Origin: an uncultured SAR86 cluster bacterium | Lineage (GTDB): Bacteria; Pseudomonadota; Gammaproteobacteria; Magnimaribacterales; AG-339-G14 | Assembly (NCBI GenBank): GCA_902578495.1 | Contig: CACHCY010000002.1 | Coordinates: 1 to 64,000 of the forward strand | Direction of reading: 5' to 3' | DNA length: 64,000 nt | Part shown: one piece after another, positions 7,686 to 14,662 of the stretch | How the letters are laid out: every line of letters starts with the position of its first letter | Position numbering within the stretch: the first letter of the stretch is position 1 | Translations under genes and position numbers: made by a program | Notes under the pieces: model-generated | What the model saw: the letters and a program-made list of their open reading frames with translations, nothing else | Database searches by the model: none | What the model was told of the DNA's origin: nothing

Positions 7686-8311
7686 TACTGACTCCTTTCG
7701 ATGTCTACTAGATGATCAACAACATCTAAGAGTTCTTCGGTAGGAATATCTCTCGATGCTTTTACTTTGTATTTTCCGTTCACAATAAATGCCGGCACGC
7801 CCATGATTTCGTATTTTCTACCGTACACATCAGCGGCATTGATATTCGACTTTATTCGAAATGAATTACTTATAGCTTGGTACTTTTCAGGTTCGACTCC
7901 AAAAGCACTAAAAAGTTCCGTTATTTCCCTATCGCTGGTGAGGAATTTTCTATCTAAATGAATGGAAGTAAACGCTGAACCGATTATCTCTTCCATCCCT
8001 AATGCTTCGGCAGCGTAAAATAATTTTGCGTGTTCTTTAGCAGGCGGATTCCAAGTCACCGGAACTCGCCAAAAATCGATGTCCTTGCTGAGGTTTTTCT
8101 TCCAGTCTCTTATCAATCCCTCTAGCGTAAAACAATGTCCGCAACCTAACCAAAAGAATTCAATCACTTCGATTTTTTCTGGATTACGAGTTTGGACTTC
8201 TTCATCGAGAAATTGGTAATCGACGCCCGGTCGGTAATCTTTAGCATTTACTGCAAAAGAAAAAAGACTTAAGAAGATAATTAAAAAAGATTTAATAGAG
8301 ACCTGATACAT
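7685..8311 (-). CDS. dsbA: Thiol:disulfide interchange protein DsbA
   Basis: A periplasmic dithiol oxidase of 208 residues that inserts disulfides into exported proteins. A signal peptide ending near NAKD is followed by a thioredoxin fold with active site CGHC (in WLGCGHC, about 56-59) and the cis-Pro loop GVPAFIVNG. The order cytochrome c4-dsbA beside engB is conserved in many Gammaproteobacteria. The start overlaps the cytochrome gene by 20 bp. Its reoxidation partner DsbB is encoded at about 12.4 kb. Confidence 0.93.
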   Translation of the reverse strand: MYQVSIKSFLIIFLSLFSFAVNAKDYRPGVDYQFLDEEVQTRNPEKIEVIEFFWLGCGHCFTLEGLIRDWKKNLSKDIDFWRVPVTWNPPAKEHAKLFYAAEALGMEEIIGSAFTSIHLDRKFLTSDREITELFSAFGVEPEKYQAISNSFRIKSNINAADVYGRKYEIMGVPAFIVNGKYKVKASRDIPTEELLDVVDHLVDIERSQ

Positions 8312-8933
8312 AATTAGCCACTGCTTGAATTTCTTCTATGGTCAGCATGCTAGCAACGTTCTGCATAACCAATCCTTCTTCTTCACCGTTTCCGCGCGTT
8401 TTATTTTTGTAAGCCACTAGACTGGTAACAACGTATTCTGCTTTTTGACCGCCAAGAGCAGGATAGCCTGCTGAATTAACTCCTTTTCCTTGGGGACCGT
8501 GACACCCTGTGCATGCTGGCAATCCAGATGCAGCATTTCCAGCTCTATAAATTGTTTGTCCAAGCAATACGTTTTCATCGCTCGCTTGGCCTACTTTAAT
8601 TTTTTGAGAAGCATAGTATGCAGCCATATCTCTTAAGTCATCGTCGTTATAGCCATCAAGCAGTCCTATCATGGATTCGATGACCCTTTCGCCTTCTTGG
8701 ATATGATGAAGTTGATCAAAAAGATACAGCTCTCTTTGTCCGGCTAAAGTTGGCCACATGCCCACTAAGCTGTTTCCATCAGCGCCGTGACAAGCGGCAC
8801 AAGAAGCGACTAATTTTTCTCCTCTAACTGGATCGCCTTTCGGCAAAGGCTTCACTTCGCCAGCCTTTTCAGATGCTGCAAAAGCAACTCCAGATAAACA
8901 GAGAATTGAGATGAATATAACTTTTTTAATCAT
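8292..8933 (-). CDS. Cytochrome c4 (dihaem)
   Basis: A 213-residue periplasmic dihaem cytochrome. A signal peptide (to about AFAAS) is followed by two similar class I domains with haem motifs CAACH (about 45-49) and CTGCH (about 142-146). Candidate Met ligands follow each domain (ESMIGLL and ASMLTI). Cytochrome c4 carries electrons to terminal oxidases. It is the first gene of the minus-strand run continuing into dsbA and is divergent from yihA, with a promoter region of about 78 bp between them. Confidence 0.93.
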   Translation of the reverse strand: MIKKVIFISILCLSGVAFAASEKAGEVKPLPKGDPVRGEKLVASCAACHGADGNSLVGMWPTLAGQRELYLFDQLHHIQEGERVIESMIGLLDGYNDDDLRDMAAYYASQKIKVGQASDENVLLGQTIYRAGNAASGLPACTGCHGPQGKGVNSAGYPALGGQKAEYVVTSLVAYKNKTRGNGEEEGLVMQNVASMLTIEEIQAVANYVSGLY

Positions 8934-9011
8934 TAAGAAATATTTCAGGGTCGAGCGAGCGAAAATTATATACCATACTCCTTTAATAATCTTTGTTTAG
9001 TGTGAAAAACA

Positions 9012-9605
9012 ATGAAATCTATATTACCTATTAACCTAGCGTTTGATCGCGTTGTCGGCAACCTTGCGCAGCTACCTTTTGATGAAGGAATTGAGATAGC
9101 TGTGTGCGGTCGCTCTAACTCAGGGAAATCTAGCATCATCAATGCTTTGGGTAATAACAAAAAGCTTGCTAAGACCTCTAAAACACCCGGTCGAACCCAA
9201 ACGGTAAATTTCTTCACTATTAACGATGATCCACAAACTAAGTTGGTTGACTTGCCCGGTTACGGTTACGCTAAAGCGTCTAAACAAGATCAAAACAATT
9301 GGGCAAAACTGGTAGAGAGCTATTTGCTCGACAGACAGTGTCTCAAGAAGGTTGTGGTCATCATGGATATCAGACACCCGTTTAAAGAAGCTGATCTTGT
9401 TTTTCTTGATTGGTGTAAAGGACTGCCCATAAATATTTTTATTTGTCTCAACAAAGCCGATAAATTATCCAACAATCAAGCTGGACAATCATTGGCATCA
9501 GCGCAGCGCGCAGCGCAGGAGTACCCAGAGATAGAACACCTGCAAATTTGTTCTGCAGAGAAGGGTAATGGGTTGGAAGCACTCGGCTCTTTTATCACTT
9601 CATAA
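9012..9605 (+). CDS. yihA: Ribosome-biogenesis GTP-binding protein YihA/EngB
   Basis: An essential GTPase of 197 residues for large-subunit assembly. G1 is GRSNSGKSS (about 37-45), followed by the family pattern KTPGRTQT (G2), VDLPGYGYAK (G3), LNKADKLS (G4) and CSAEKG (G5). Length and start (an ATG nine bases into the shared spacer end) are normal for the family. It faces polA tail to tail, a standard gammaproteobacterial arrangement. Confidence 0.95.
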   Translation: MKSILPINLAFDRVVGNLAQLPFDEGIEIAVCGRSNSGKSSIINALGNNKKLAKTSKTPGRTQTVNFFTINDDPQTKLVDLPGYGYAKASKQDQNNWAKLVESYLLDRQCLKKVVVIMDIRHPFKEADLVFLDWCKGLPINIFICLNKADKLSNNQAGQSLASAQRAAQEYPEIEHLQICSAEKGNGLEALGSFITS

Positions 9606-9636
9606 AAAACCCCGGACATTGGGGTGGCCCGGGGTT
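9604..9636 (-). terminator. Rho-independent terminator of polA
   Basis: On the minus strand, an AACCCCGG/CCGGGGTT stem (9608-9615 with 9629-9636) and its 13-nt loop are followed by six T residues, downstream of the polA stop. On the plus strand the hairpin lacks a U-tract but may still slow transcription leaving yihA. Confidence 0.8.
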
Positions 9637-9651
9637 AATAGGAGAGTAAAC

Positions 9652-9693
9652 ATGAAAAAATCTACCTATACCTATGACCAAACAGAGGTATAA
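9652..9693 (+). CDS. Possible 13-codon ORF in the yihA-polA spacer
   Basis: ATGAAAAAA opens a 13-codon frame ending in TAA. It is preceded by a good ribosome site (AGGAG seven to eight bases upstream) directly after the hairpin. No family is recognised, and such a short frame can arise by chance. Enterobacteria keep the Spot 42 RNA between these two genes, so a transcript here is not implausible. Low confidence. Confidence 0.25.
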   Translation: MKKSTYTYDQTEV

Positions 9694-9716
9694 AAGTTCA
9701 ATTAAATTGAAAAAAA

Positions 9717-12389
9717 TTAGTGAGCTTTGCCCCAGTTGTTTGCAACGCCGCTTTCAACCACTAAGGGAACGGATAATTTGGTGACATCAGTCATGATTTG
9801 CTCAAGAGCTTTTAACGTTGTCTCAGTATCTTTTTCTGGACACTCAACGATAACTTCATCATGTACCTGTAAAATGAGATGAATATCTTTACCTGTACCT
9901 TTTATATAATCATGCATGTTGATCATGGCCAATTTCATAATATCTGCAGCAGTCCCCTGCATCGGTGCATTGATAGCTGCTCGCTCTGCTGCCATGCGCG
10001 TTCTGCCAGAATGAATGCCAGGTAGATAAAGCCTTCTGCCAAAAGCTGTCTCCACATAACCCTGATCTTTAGCCTTAGCTTTCATCTCATCCATGTATAT
10101 TTTGACCCCGGGGTACTTACCAAAATAAGATGCAATGTAATCAGCCGCCTCCGGTCGGGTCACTCCCAGAGCCTTGCCTAGCCCAAATGCTGACATTCCG
10201 TAAATAAGTCCAAAATTTATAGCTTTTGCGCTGCGCCTCGCTTGATCATCGGCAGAACCAAACACTTCCTTGGCTGTAGCGGAGTGAATGTCTTCGCCGT
10301 TTTCGAAAGCCGTGATTAGACCTTCGTCTTTAGAAAGGTGCGCCATGATACGAAGCTCTATTTGCGAGTAATCTATTGAGATTAAATCAAATCCTTGCGG
10401 AGCCACAAAAGCCTCTCGGATCATCCTGCCTTCCGCGGTTTTAATGGGAATATTTTGTAAATTAGGATCTGAAGAAGATAGTCTTCCTGTAGTGGTCACC
10501 GCTTGATGAAAAGTTGAATGCACCCTGCCGGTTTTCTCTGAAATCTGCTCAGGCAACCTATCGGTATAAGTTGATTTGAGTTTGGAAAGCGTTCTGTGCT
10601 CAAGAATAACCTGCGGGAGTTTGTATTGTTTAGCCAGTTCTTGCAAAACGGATTCCGCTGTTGAAGCCTGACCGCCTGGAGTCTTTTCTATTACCGGAAT
10701 GTTCATCTCATCAAACAGAATCTCCTGAAGCTGTTTGGGTGAGGATAAATTAAATTCTTTGCCGGCCATCGAGAAGGCTTGTTCCTCAAGGCCGTTGATG
10801 CGTTGACCTAAATTTTTAGACTGAAGGTTCAAAATATCGGAATCGATAACTGTACCTTTTTGTTCCATGTCCGATAAAACCGGTATGAGCGGTAGTTCAA
10901 TATCTTTCAGGACTTTTTGCAGCGTTTTTTGTTTCTTTAAGTGCTCTCCAATCGTGTCGTACATTTTTAGAGTGATGTCTGCATCTTCAGCAGCGTAATC
11001 GCTTGCAACATCAAGGTTTACTTTATTAAAGGTAAGCTGCTTAACTCCTTTTCCTGCAACTTCTTCAAAAGTTGTAGTCTTTAAATTCAGATAATGATTA
11101 GCCATATCGTCAAGGTTATGACGAGTGGCTGTTGAATCCAGAACATAAGACATCATCATGGTATCGTTTTCGATACTATTTATATGAATGTCGTAATTGA
11201 CCAAAACGTTTCGGTCGAACTTTATGTGTTGCCCAATAATCGGTTTCTCTTCCAAGATGGGTTTGAGTTTTTTTAAACAAGCACCGCGATCTAGTTGCGA
11301 CGGAGCGTTATCGTAATCGTGAGTAAAAGGCAGATAAGCTGCTTCGCCGGCGTCAACGGCAAAAGAAAGGCCCACCAGATCTGCAGTGGTGAAGTCCAAT
11401 CGATCGGTTTCGCAATCTAAGACGATTTGTTTTGCTTTCGCTAGTTTTTTCAGCCAACCATCAAAGGTTTTGTCATCCAAAATACAAGTGTACTTGCTGG
11501 TGCTTTTTGGCTTAGAGGCTTTAGGCGCCTCTTTTAATAATGTTTTGAATTCAAGTTCTGTGAAAAGCTCATGCAATCTTTTTTCATCGCGCTCGCCAAC
11601 GGCTAAATCTTCGATCCCAAAGTCCAATTTCACATCTTTCTTTATTTCGGTGAGTTGACGCGAGAGTTTTAATTGCTCAATGCCGGCTCGTAAATATTCT
11701 CCAACCTTGCCTTTGAATTCATCAGCCTTCTCAATGATAGTATCGATGTCGTTATGTTCGGTTAACCAATTGACTGCGGTCTTCGGGCCCACTTTTTCCA
11801 CGCCCGGAATGTTATCCGAGGTATCGCCGACTAAAGCCAAGTAATCAACAATTTGTTCCGGCTTCACCCCGAATTTTTTCTCCACTCCCTTGATATCGAG
11901 AAATTCGTTTTTCATCGTATTCACCAACTTAATGTTTTTGGTGACCAATTGGGCTAAATCCTTATCGCCAGTGGAAATGATCGTAGCAATGCCTTTTTGT
12001 TCTGCCTCAGCAGCTAACGTGCCGATTACATCATCGGCCTCAACGCCTTCGACCACGAAAATTTTAATGCCTAACGCCTTGATCACTTCATGAATCGGTT
12101 CAATTTGCGGGATTAAGTCATCGGGCATCGCAGCTCTATTGGCTTTGTAGTCCTCATACATTTCATGACGAAACGTATCGCCTTTGGCATCAAAGACCAT
12201 ACCAACTGGAGCATTCGGATGATCTTGCAAGATGCGCATCACCATCGTGACCACACCGCGCACAGCACCCGTAGGCTGACCGGTGGATGTCGTTAACGGC
12301 GGTAGAGCATGGTAAGCACGGTACACATAAGACGATCCGTCGACCAATATTACAGAGTTGTTATCGTCTAAATTTTCAGGTTTGGCCAT
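9717..12389 (-). CDS. polA: DNA polymerase I
   Basis: At 890 residues this is full-length polymerase I for gap repair and Okazaki-fragment processing. The N-terminal 5' nuclease starts with LVDGSSYVYRAYHA. The central 3'-5' exonuclease appears active, with DCETD, the HIKFDRNVL helix and AAEDADIT. The polymerase domain has motif A DYSQIELR, motif B RRSAKAINFGLIYG and motif C QVHDEVIVE. It is transcribed toward yihA and ends at the terminator at 9604-9636. Confidence 0.97.
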   Translation of the reverse strand: MAKPENLDDNNSVILVDGSSYVYRAYHALPPLTTSTGQPTGAVRGVVTMVMRILQDHPNAPVGMVFDAKGDTFRHEMYEDYKANRAAMPDDLIPQIEPIHEVIKALGIKIFVVEGVEADDVIGTLAAEAEQKGIATIISTGDKDLAQLVTKNIKLVNTMKNEFLDIKGVEKKFGVKPEQIVDYLALVGDTSDNIPGVEKVGPKTAVNWLTEHNDIDTIIEKADEFKGKVGEYLRAGIEQLKLSRQLTEIKKDVKLDFGIEDLAVGERDEKRLHELFTELEFKTLLKEAPKASKPKSTSKYTCILDDKTFDGWLKKLAKAKQIVLDCETDRLDFTTADLVGLSFAVDAGEAAYLPFTHDYDNAPSQLDRGACLKKLKPILEEKPIIGQHIKFDRNVLVNYDIHINSIENDTMMMSYVLDSTATRHNLDDMANHYLNLKTTTFEEVAGKGVKQLTFNKVNLDVASDYAAEDADITLKMYDTIGEHLKKQKTLQKVLKDIELPLIPVLSDMEQKGTVIDSDILNLQSKNLGQRINGLEEQAFSMAGKEFNLSSPKQLQEILFDEMNIPVIEKTPGGQASTAESVLQELAKQYKLPQVILEHRTLSKLKSTYTDRLPEQISEKTGRVHSTFHQAVTTTGRLSSSDPNLQNIPIKTAEGRMIREAFVAPQGFDLISIDYSQIELRIMAHLSKDEGLITAFENGEDIHSATAKEVFGSADDQARRSAKAINFGLIYGMSAFGLGKALGVTRPEAADYIASYFGKYPGVKIYMDEMKAKAKDQGYVETAFGRRLYLPGIHSGRTRMAAERAAINAPMQGTAADIMKLAMINMHDYIKGTGKDIHLILQVHDEVIVECPEKDTETTLKALEQIMTDVTKLSVPLVVESGVANNWGKAH

Positions 12390-12443
12390 GCATTCAATAT
12401 TGTTTTGATGGTTTATACTTTGATACTCAAGTTTAGAGTAGCA

Positions 12444-12929
12444 ATGAAAAAAGTTCTATTACTGATTTTTGGTTTTTGTGTGGTGCTCATCGCAGTGGCT
12501 TACTTCATGGAGTACCAAATGGGATTGGAGCCTTGCCCCATGTGTATCATTCAAAGAATCGCCATTGCGTTGACGGGTTTAGCAGCCCTCATTGGTTACT
12601 TTCACGATCGCTGGTTTAAATTTTATTTTTCCTTAACCACTGTATTTAGTATTGCCGGAGCAGCATCCGCGATTCGTCATTTGTACTTGCAGTCTTTACC
12701 GGAAGACCAAGTACCTTTTTGCGGACCCGATTTAGGCTACCTACTTGATAACGCTTATTTTTCCGATGCTTTGCGCATGCTTTTTATCGGTGACGGTAAT
12801 TGCGCCGAAGTTGTCTGGAGTTTGTTCGGCGTATCCATCCCAGGCTGGGTGCTTATTTGGTGCATCATTAATATTTGCTTATCGGTATCGCAACTGAACC
12901 CCAAAACTGCTCTTTCACAGAGTAATTAA
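12444..12929 (+). CDS. dsbB: Disulfide bond formation protein DsbB
   Basis: An inner-membrane quinone reductase of about 161 residues that reoxidises DsbA. The start at 12444 is chosen because MKKVLLLIFGF begins the first membrane segment; upstream in-frame starts only add an unlikely leader. Four membrane helices are visible. Both cysteine pairs are present: CPMC after the first helix and a second pair in the large periplasmic loop (PFCGPD and GNCAEV). It is divergent from polA. Confidence 0.92.
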   Translation: MKKVLLLIFGFCVVLIAVAYFMEYQMGLEPCPMCIIQRIAIALTGLAALIGYFHDRWFKFYFSLTTVFSIAGAASAIRHLYLQSLPEDQVPFCGPDLGYLLDNAYFSDALRMLFIGDGNCAEVVWSLFGVSIPGWVLIWCIINICLSVSQLNPKTALSQSN

Positions 12930-12973
12930 AAGTAACTTTTTAAGGTTCCTTTAAGATGAGACAATAAGCTGAA

Positions 12974-13861
12974 ATGAGCTTAAACGTTATCGCTATCGTC
13001 CTCTCGGCTGTCACTCTAGGTCTTGTGACTTACTTGCTGTTAAAACTGAGAGATCAAAACACCTTGGAGAAAGGCAACACCGATCATTTACAAACTAAAT
13101 TGGATTCGGTTTCAAAAGATATCAACGATATCGAAAATCAATTGGCATCAGTAACAACGCCCATCAATGAACTTAATCGCTTTCTTGGCGGAAATGTCAC
13201 AACCGGAAGGTTGGGTGAATGGAACCTAGAATCCATCGTTAAAGAGATCTTGCCGGATGGCAGTTATAACTTTCAGGCGCAAATTAATCCTGAGACTCAA
13301 GACCGAGTCGATTGCGCAGTCAACACTGCTGACGGTCTCATTATTCCCATTGATTCAAAGTTTTATGCCGGTCAATACAAACAATACCAAGAGGCCAGTC
13401 GAGATAATGAGCGAGGTACTGTGCTGAGAGATCTGCGCACGGCGATCTTGCGTGATGCCGACGATATTGCCAGTAAATACATTCGCCAAAATTCAACGTC
13501 TAACTACGCTGTGCTTTATATTGCATCCGAAAAATTAATCGATCTAGTTGATGACATCGAAAACTTAAGGCAAGACTGTTTGGCAGAAAAAAAGGTTCTT
13601 ATTCAGGGCCCTAATACTTTAGCTGCTTTTCTCGATACCATTAGAATCGGTCATCATTATCTGCAACTCAATGAAACAGCAGGCAAGGTTGCTGAAGTAG
13701 TGAGACGGATCAAAACTCAGTTTGATAGTTTTGATAAAAGCACCGAGGCGGTGACCAAAAAATTAGAAGCTTCCATAAAAGAGGTGTCTTCTTTACAAAC
13801 AAGAATCAATGTTTTAGGGAGAGAATTAAACAAAGGAGCTGAAGATTTAAAAGAGGACTAA
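12974..13861 (+). CDS. rmuC: RmuC-family DNA recombination protein
   Basis: A 295-residue RmuC homologue; the family is linked to suppressing recombination at inverted repeats. One N-terminal membrane helix (about 4-22) is followed by a short coiled coil (about 30-70), shorter than in E. coli RmuC. The nuclease-like core follows, with the conserved GRLGEWNLESIVKE, PIDSKFYAGQY and YIASEKL patterns. The C-terminus is again helical. The reduction is mostly in the coiled-coil part, so the core looks intact. Confidence 0.9.
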   Translation: MSLNVIAIVLSAVTLGLVTYLLLKLRDQNTLEKGNTDHLQTKLDSVSKDINDIENQLASVTTPINELNRFLGGNVTTGRLGEWNLESIVKEILPDGSYNFQAQINPETQDRVDCAVNTADGLIIPIDSKFYAGQYKQYQEASRDNERGTVLRDLRTAILRDADDIASKYIRQNSTSNYAVLYIASEKLIDLVDDIENLRQDCLAEKKVLIQGPNTLAAFLDTIRIGHHYLQLNETAGKVAEVVRRIKTQFDSFDKSTEAVTKKLEASIKEVSSLQTRINVLGRELNKGAEDLKED

Positions 13862-13870
13862 AATAAAAAT

Positions 13871-14290
13871 ATGTTGGGAATCTATCAATCTTCGTTAATC
13901 GGTTTATGGTTCATCTTGGCTACGATCGTAGTTCAAGCAATGGTGTTAATAAGAGTTCATCGCAGACAGCCTGGTTATAAGGTTGGGGTCATTGATCCAT
14001 CCTTAGGACAAGAGTCTTTGTTCTTCAGAGCGTATCGAACGTTTTGGAATTCGATGGAAAACATCGTGCCGCTTTTCGGTATGGCGATCCTTGCGTTGGT
14101 CTCCGGTTACAGTGCGACCAAACTATCGATTGTGGTTTGGACGTATGCGATTGCCAGAGTCTTTCACATGATTTTGTACTACATGGTCGCAACCGATAAA
14201 AATCCGAGCGTGCGCAGTATCTTTTTCGGCATTGGCTTTTTGGCTACTTTTTATTTAATAATTGATTTAGGTCTGTATTTAATTTTTTAA
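13871..14290 (+). CDS. MAPEG-family membrane protein
   Basis: A 139-residue integral membrane protein with four hydrophobic segments. The segment with FRAYRTFWNSMENIVP and the later RVFHMILYY match the MAPEG family (glutathione-dependent and eicosanoid enzymes, bacterial members mostly uncharacterised). It follows rmuC after nine bases. A glutathione link is plausible since gshA and a GST are encoded in the same window, but the reaction cannot be assigned. Confidence 0.8.
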   Translation: MLGIYQSSLIGLWFILATIVVQAMVLIRVHRRQPGYKVGVIDPSLGQESLFFRAYRTFWNSMENIVPLFGMAILALVSGYSATKLSIVVWTYAIARVFHMILYYMVATDKNPSVRSIFFGIGFLATFYLIIDLGLYLIF

Positions 14291-14319
14291 CCTCTTTCTT
14301 TTTTTATTTTTTAGAGGTT
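14289..14319 (+). promoter_or_regulatory. Hairpin sequestering the ribosome site of the next gene (possible)
   Basis: AACCTCT (14289-14295) can pair with AGAGGTT (14313-14319) around a 17-nt T-rich loop. The second arm contains the Shine-Dalgarno-like AGAGG of the gene starting at 14331. It may be a weak terminator for the MAPEG gene or a translational control element; the stem is short. Confidence 0.3.
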
Positions 14320-14330
14320 TAATAACGCCC

Positions 14331-14621
14331 ATGAAATTTAAGCTGTTTGCAGTTCTTTTTGCTCTCGTCTTTTCTGCGGGAATTATCTCGCACGAGACAT
14401 CGCATTTTGAATTGGATCACGGTGAGCGCGTTCACAACGAGCATGCGGTTGAACTGACTGAAGATTGTTCAACTTGTTTAGCTGAACAAATTGATTACGT
14501 GCTAGACGATACCGTTGTTAATCCAACAGCCATAGTCTTTGATTTCCTTGATGCTTATCAGTCAAGTGAAATCACCCTTTCTTATAATCAACTCTCTATT
14601 CGCGCACCACCAAGAAATTAA
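14331..14621 (+). CDS. Small exported protein preceding a TonB receptor, DUF2946-like
   Basis: A 96-residue protein with an N-terminal signal (hydrophobic to about residue 20), then a His/Glu-rich stretch (HETSHFELDHGERVHNEH) and a CSTC pair near 48-51. It ends IRAPPRN; a terminal APP pattern is typical of small proteins encoded just before metal-related TonB receptors. It precedes such a receptor by about 40 bases. A role in binding or sensing a metal ion is inferred from His/Cys content and position; no reaction is assigned. Confidence 0.65.
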   Translation: MKFKLFAVLFALVFSAGIISHETSHFELDHGERVHNEHAVELTEDCSTCLAEQIDYVLDDTVVNPTAIVFDFLDAYQSSEITLSYNQLSIRAPPRN

Positions 14622-14662
14622 ATTTTAATTTTTTTTAATTTTTAATTTTTTTGGAGGTTTTT

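Noticed and set aside
14291-14331. Zur-binding site upstream of the receptor operon
   Set aside because: The region is T-rich with a simple hairpin; no match to the Zur consensus was seen.
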